Below, one piece after another: positions 59,601 to 64,000 of a stretch of 64,000 nt of DNA. The notes under the pieces were generated by a model that worked only from the letters and a program-made list of their open reading frames with translations, did no database searches and was not told the origin of the DNA. This DNA is from Tetradesmus obliquus (taxonomy: Eukaryota; Chlorophyta; Chlorophyceae; Sphaeropleales; Scenedesmaceae). Position 1 is the stretch's first letter, and each line of letters begins with the position of its first letter. A program made the translations under genes and the position numbers. The DNA lies in NCBI GenBank assembly GCA_030272155.1, contig CP126197.1, positions 5,572,001 to 5,636,000 on the forward strand, given 5' to 3'.

Positions 59601-61278
59601 CACAACCTAAACCCTCTGCTCTGCTGGCTGGAGACGCTGACCAGCAAGCAGCAACAAAGCAGCACATGAATGTCACTGTGCCGCCACACCACCCACACCT
59701 ATCCATCCCTGCTTTGCATAGCTGCTCCATCGCCGCCGAACATGCTGCAGGATAAAGTTGCAAGCAGCAACAGAGTGCAAGCTTCCACCCACACGTAACA
59801 CTGGCAACCAGTCGACCACAGTTGCCAGGCCAGGCAGCAGCAACATCACGTGCCACTGCTGGCATGCAGTCTGATACCCCATGTCAAACAAACGCATGCA
59901 TGCGGCTTTTCGCACCATGGCAAGCGAACCACAATAGCACAGATTTGGTCAGATCGTCAATCTGTGTGAATCCTGCGACTGCCACGCTTGGTGGCTATCA
60001 CCATTTCATGTTGCATCACAATCGCAACACATTTGTTGATGCTGGTGGGGCGATGTTGCCTCACTCAACATGTTGCAGACAATGTGCCCACCTCCATTGG
60101 CAACCCCCGTTCTCAACCCAACCCATGTGTCCCCGACCCAACCTAACCCTGCTACCCTTCCACATGGCCAGGGAGACTGCTGCCCTGCCTTTTGTAGAAG
60201 AAACTGCATTGCTGCCCCAAAGCCTGCCCATCACACCTGTGCATTGTTGCATAACACACGCAGCGATGGCTGAAGTGTATTGCAGAGAACAACTGCAACG
60301 CACGCCCAAAGGTTCCCAGGAGCGTCAGGAGCGTGCAAAGCCACTGGCGTTCCCTTGATGCACAAGCACCACAACAACCGTAACAGCCAGTCGGCAGGAC
60401 AGCACGCATGCAATGCCAACCTGCGAGCATCCTAAACTGCCCATCATCACGGCCCCACTTGCTACATCACTGCCAGGTCACGGCACCATCACGGTGCAGG
60501 GAGCCATGCAAACAACAACTTTTGGTGTAGCCAGATCCTGCTCGCACGAGAGAGCAGTGCACATGCACACCAACGCATATTCACAAATCCATGCAGTTGC
60601 CAATGAGCGACCCAGAATGCCGTAATCAGAAGTACCATTTGTACAAACAATGATTGTCTGCCTGTACTGCCCGGCTGCGCGGCTTGTGCAGTATCAGTGT
60701 GACAATGCTCCAGCCGCTGCGCAGGCTGCTGCAAACAGCACACTGGCACGATGCAGTGTGCTAGCCTGCCTGCATGTACAGGTGAATCAGCATCCACCGA
60801 CAGCCGTAGCAACAATTTCAAGGAATTGTCCAATTGAAGGAGAGTACAAGAGTACACTGGGGAGCAGCCCGCAAGTTTGACGGCGCTCCACCAGAAGGTG
60901 TGTCCTACTGCAACAGCATCTCGAGCTCTGCAACCATGCAGCGCAACAAAGTGCTTCCGCTCGCCAGAAATTGTTGTGCAACAGCGTGCTGATATCTGAC
61001 AGCCAGATAGTGACTGCTGCTAAGCCAAACCAAAGCGCTAACGCAAGCAGATGCCCATCAAACACCTGATGCTCTACCAACACCTGGCACCGAGTGCCCA
61101 AGTTTTTGTGCTGCTACTGTCATTGCTGCTGTTGCGGCTCCCTGCAGAGAGAATGCCACAATCACCAAGCAGTAGACAGGCTTGCGGTGCACGTGTCTCA
61201 GTGCTGCGACCGGCCACTATGCATCAGTAGCTGAGATGCTGGTTATCTTCGCTTATGGTGCAGAGGTGCATGCGCACT
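56624..61278. other. 4.6-kb stretch without a supported gene
   Basis: Open frames here (for example 57876-58442) are Cys/His/Leu mixtures without splice-consistent continuation or family resemblance. Contains GT- and G-rich microsatellite at about 57075-57118 and a CAG run at 57403-57442. Probably long UTRs and intergenic DNA. Confidence 0.35.
59031..59215. repeat. Imperfect ~126-bp tandem pair
   Basis: The motif TTGATGCTATGGCT followed by a GATGRGTAACATGAYGATGATGA segment occurs at about 59035 and 59163, with related GACAATGT / ACACGTTACAC sequence between. Confidence 0.6.
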
Positions 61279-61983
61279 CTACATGTCCTCTGTCGTCACA
61301 GACATACGGGAGCTGGGCTCAGTTGCCAGCCGGTCCGCAATGTGGCTGTGCACCCAGCCACCGTGCCCCTCATCGTGGTCCATAGAGGCAGACAGCTCCG
61401 CCAGCAGCTGGTCCTCGCTGCAAGTTTATGAGACAGTGCAGCAGGTGAGTCAGCCAGTAGCAAGGATACGCAACGTCAGCTGCGGCAGCTTCTCCATAAC
61501 AAATAGACGACATCCTTTTCAATTTGATTTTTCAAAATAGTGGGGCAGTCGTTGAACTCTCCTGCTGACAGCTGCGAAGCTGGCGGGCGGGTCCCTCCTG
61601 CTCAAGAGCAACTGCTGTGCTGGCTCAGGCAAGGTGCTGGGCTTCAAGATGCATGTAGCCAACAACAATGTGCGATCCTCGCCATCAGGAAACATATTTA
61701 TGCTTATTCGATTCCTCTGCGTGATGCCTGCGCCTTACCCAACGTGACTTTGCTCCTGAGGCTCCAGCCAGTGCACCACCATGTTGATTAAGTCGCTGAG
61801 CACATTGTTAGATTGCCTTGAGACGTCCTGAGCCAACGGCTGGTCTAGGAGAAGCGCTGGCCGGGCCACAGGTGCCAGCCTTCGCACTGGTTGCCTGGCT
61901 GAGACGGGGGCTGCCACAGACACACGACCAGAAGCAGCAATAGGTGCCTTGACGGCGACGGAAGGCTTGAGTGAGCTGAGCAT
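61279..61983 (-). CDS. Small plastid-targeted protein, two exons, unrecognised
   Basis: Exon 1 61983-61739 (ATG; MLSSLKPSVAVKAPIAASGR, then a Ser/Ala/Val/Arg leader typical of chlorophyte transit peptides) ends at GTTGG/GTAAGG. Exon 2 61417-61279 begins after ACTTGCAG and joins at phase 2. The protein is 127 residues. The mature part reads SNNVLSDLINMVVHWLEPQE, GEDQLLAELSASMDHDEGHG, GWVHSHIADRLATEPSS, ending TTEDM: short acidic helices and a His/Gly-rich turn. An in-frame ATG 153 nt further upstream (MSLSQLPLQ) is possible but the shorter start gives the better leader. Function unknown. Confidence 0.6.
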
Positions 61984-64000
61984 TTTGTCTGTCTGAAGCA
62001 CAGAAAGTCGGACAAAAGAGCTGCGAGACGCTGAACAACTTGCTTTTACTACAGACAAACGTTTTGAAGTGTGAGACAAGGTTTGGTCATTCGCAGATGG
62101 CTGTAGGCTTTGAAGGGGAAGCTGGCTCAAACTCACGCTCGGGTTCGGGTTCTAAGAGGTGCTTTGGGCCCCCACCTTCGCGTGGCCACGGCTTCAGGAA
62201 ACTGCAAGCCGCTACGGTTAGCTCTATGAAACAGTTCTCCAAGCAAGTCAGAGTACTTTCTGTGCTTGAGGGACTCCTTGCACATGCATTTGATGTCTTG
62301 CGCTGCTTGGCCAGTCCAGACTGACGAATCGCACAATCTATCCTTAGCCCTGCGACGGATAGAGCCGTCAGCGACACCAAGCTGTTTGTGATCACCGTTC
62401 TGGGATATCCATCCTTGATTGCCTAAGGTGAGTGAGTCGATCGAGCCAACCTATGGTGACTGCAACGCTGCAGTATTTTCTCTTTGCAGCAAGCTCGTGC
62501 CGTGCACACACCCAAAAAAATTCACGCACGCTTGGTTTAGCGTATTTCATGGTTTTGCTCTGCCGCACGACCAGAGACTACACAGTCTATTGCTACATCC
62601 AGCAGGTTGACTTCAAAGCCTCTTGTTGTGGTCAACATGTTGACTGGACCCAATCTCAGCACGCACACATTCATCGTGTGCAGTGCTAGGTTCGCAAAAT
62701 GTTACTTTAATGCAGAACAAATCAGTTGCACGCTAACTTGAATTTGGTGCAGTTGAGATCCACACGTACACAACGTGCGCCGACTGATCTAGTCCAAACG
62801 CTGCCCACGCCAGTGCCCTCTCAATAGCGGCAAACGCTTGATCCCGTATAAGTTACACACCGCCCCTTATGCAACCAGTGGCAAGCCGACGGCATATCCC
62901 ATCAGGGCAGTGGATGCCAATCCAAAAGCAGAAATGTCCACAACTCACATACATGTCTGACACACATCCTCTGGCTGCCAGCCGTGGCGCCAGCCACATG
63001 CACCCAGGTCAATTGCGTCTGCACAGCTCACATACCTTGCTTATCAGCTAGCCACAGACTTGCAGCTCTGCAAGCAGTATATGCAGACTGCTACAAGCAG
63101 CACATGCAGAATCTTGCATAGGTTCCTTCAAGGAAGGGGACAAGTTTCAAACTTTTCAAGTTGCCCTATGCTCCACACCCCACTGAGTACAACAGCAACA
63201 TCCCAAACATCACGGTTAGATGATGATCCAGTGCCAATGTTTGTGGTGCACATCATGCTGCACACATGTCCTGCACCAACAAGTTGTGCGACCTTCTGGG
63301 TGTGCTCACCAACTGCACCCCAGCAGCACCACTTTGGGAGAAATTCATGGCCTCACCGCTGCTGCGCAACAACTGCACAAAATCATGCCGCAAAGCGGCG
63401 GCAGTGCCATGACCAGACAGCCAGTAGGGCCGGCATTACAGTGTGTACAGAGGAAACTGAAGTCCAGTGCTGTATGCTGCTCTGGTAAGCAGCACTCAAC
63501 TCGCTTCATTTTATCATCACTCCCGGCAAGCAGCAAGCACAGCACCCTCCAAGTTGCCTGCGCCAAACCAGCAGCCTGATGCCGCCTGCTGCAGTGTGCA
63601 TCCACAGCCAAGCACCATCTCATCTGCAGGCTCTGATCATCTGACACTCCATACATGAGTCAAAGATCAGTGACAAGATGATGCTGATGATGCACGTGAC
63701 CCAGAACAACAGCAGGCGTACCCAGCCAAACATTACCTGCATACCACTAAGGCCATCTTATGCTGCTACAATATGCCGCCCTCTCATATCAAAAAGCCTC
63801 TGCTGGCCACATACAAGCAGCGCTTCTGCATCGCGCGCCGCACTCAAGTGCGTTTGGAGGGACTCCAAGCCATGCTATCCTGGTCACATGTGTCTAGAGC
63901 TGCTACCAACTGGCGGCCGCTGCCACCTGGCCATCCATCTGCTGCAGCAGCACGCGCTGCATTCAGCTTGGGCGACTGATAGTGTGTGCTGTCACAGCCG
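61984..64000. other. Right edge, no supported gene
   Basis: Presumed promoter of the small plastid protein gene, then about 1.9 kb without splice-consistent or family-like frames on either strand. Could be the 3' UTR of a gene beyond the window. Confidence 0.35.

Overview
The window is nuclear DNA of a green alga, most likely a chlorophycean of the Scenedesmus/Tetradesmus type (inference). The signs are many short GT-AG introns with chlorophyte-like junctions, GC-rich coding DNA loaded with CAG/CTG runs read as poly-Gln, poly-Ala, poly-Ser or poly-Leu, plastid-type leader peptides, and plant/cyanobacterial families (DUF760, a DUF1818-like protein) beside general eukaryotic ones (ARP5, WDR6). 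All gene models are hand-built from open frames, splice signals and matching intron phases. No transcript or database evidence was available.

Layout. 1-2.3 kb: minus-strand DUF1818-like plastid protein, running toward the left edge. 5.1-8.9 kb: minus-strand bZIP transcription factor. 9.8-17.1 kb: plus-strand very large Gln/Ala-rich helical-repeat protein. 17.7-21.4 kb: minus-strand secreted papain-like protease apparently fused to a LysM-like module and a plant-type leucine-rich repeat domain. 22.0-24.2 kb: minus-strand APH/EcKinase-like kinase. 25.1-27.1 kb: minus-strand small Lys/Ala-rich protein. 27.6-39.2 kb: plus-strand ARP5 (INO80 complex), 14 exons plus one possible cassette exon; one intron carries two tRNA genes and a LINE remnant. 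39.6-46.3 kb: plus-strand WDR6 (tRNA Gm34 methylation partner). 46.9-51.5 kb: minus-strand coiled-coil protein. 52.4-55.5 kb: plus-strand plastid DUF760 protein. 56.1-56.6 kb and 61.3-62.0 kb: two small unrecognised genes. The rest of 56.6-64 kb shows no convincing gene.

The most striking property is what I call exon echoes. In at least six genes a 40-150 bp piece spanning an exon-intron junction, or the stop codon and start of the 3' UTR, is tandemly copied two to five times. The extra copies always lie on the intron or UTR side and keep the splice acceptor or donor. At least one ARP5 copy is a perfect phase-0, stop-free 66-nt cassette. Three other large genes (WDR6, the coiled-coil protein, the helical-repeat protein) appear free of echoes.

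The genes do not form one pathway. They are housekeeping functions: chromatin remodelling, tRNA modification, transcription, plastid proteins and a secretory protease.
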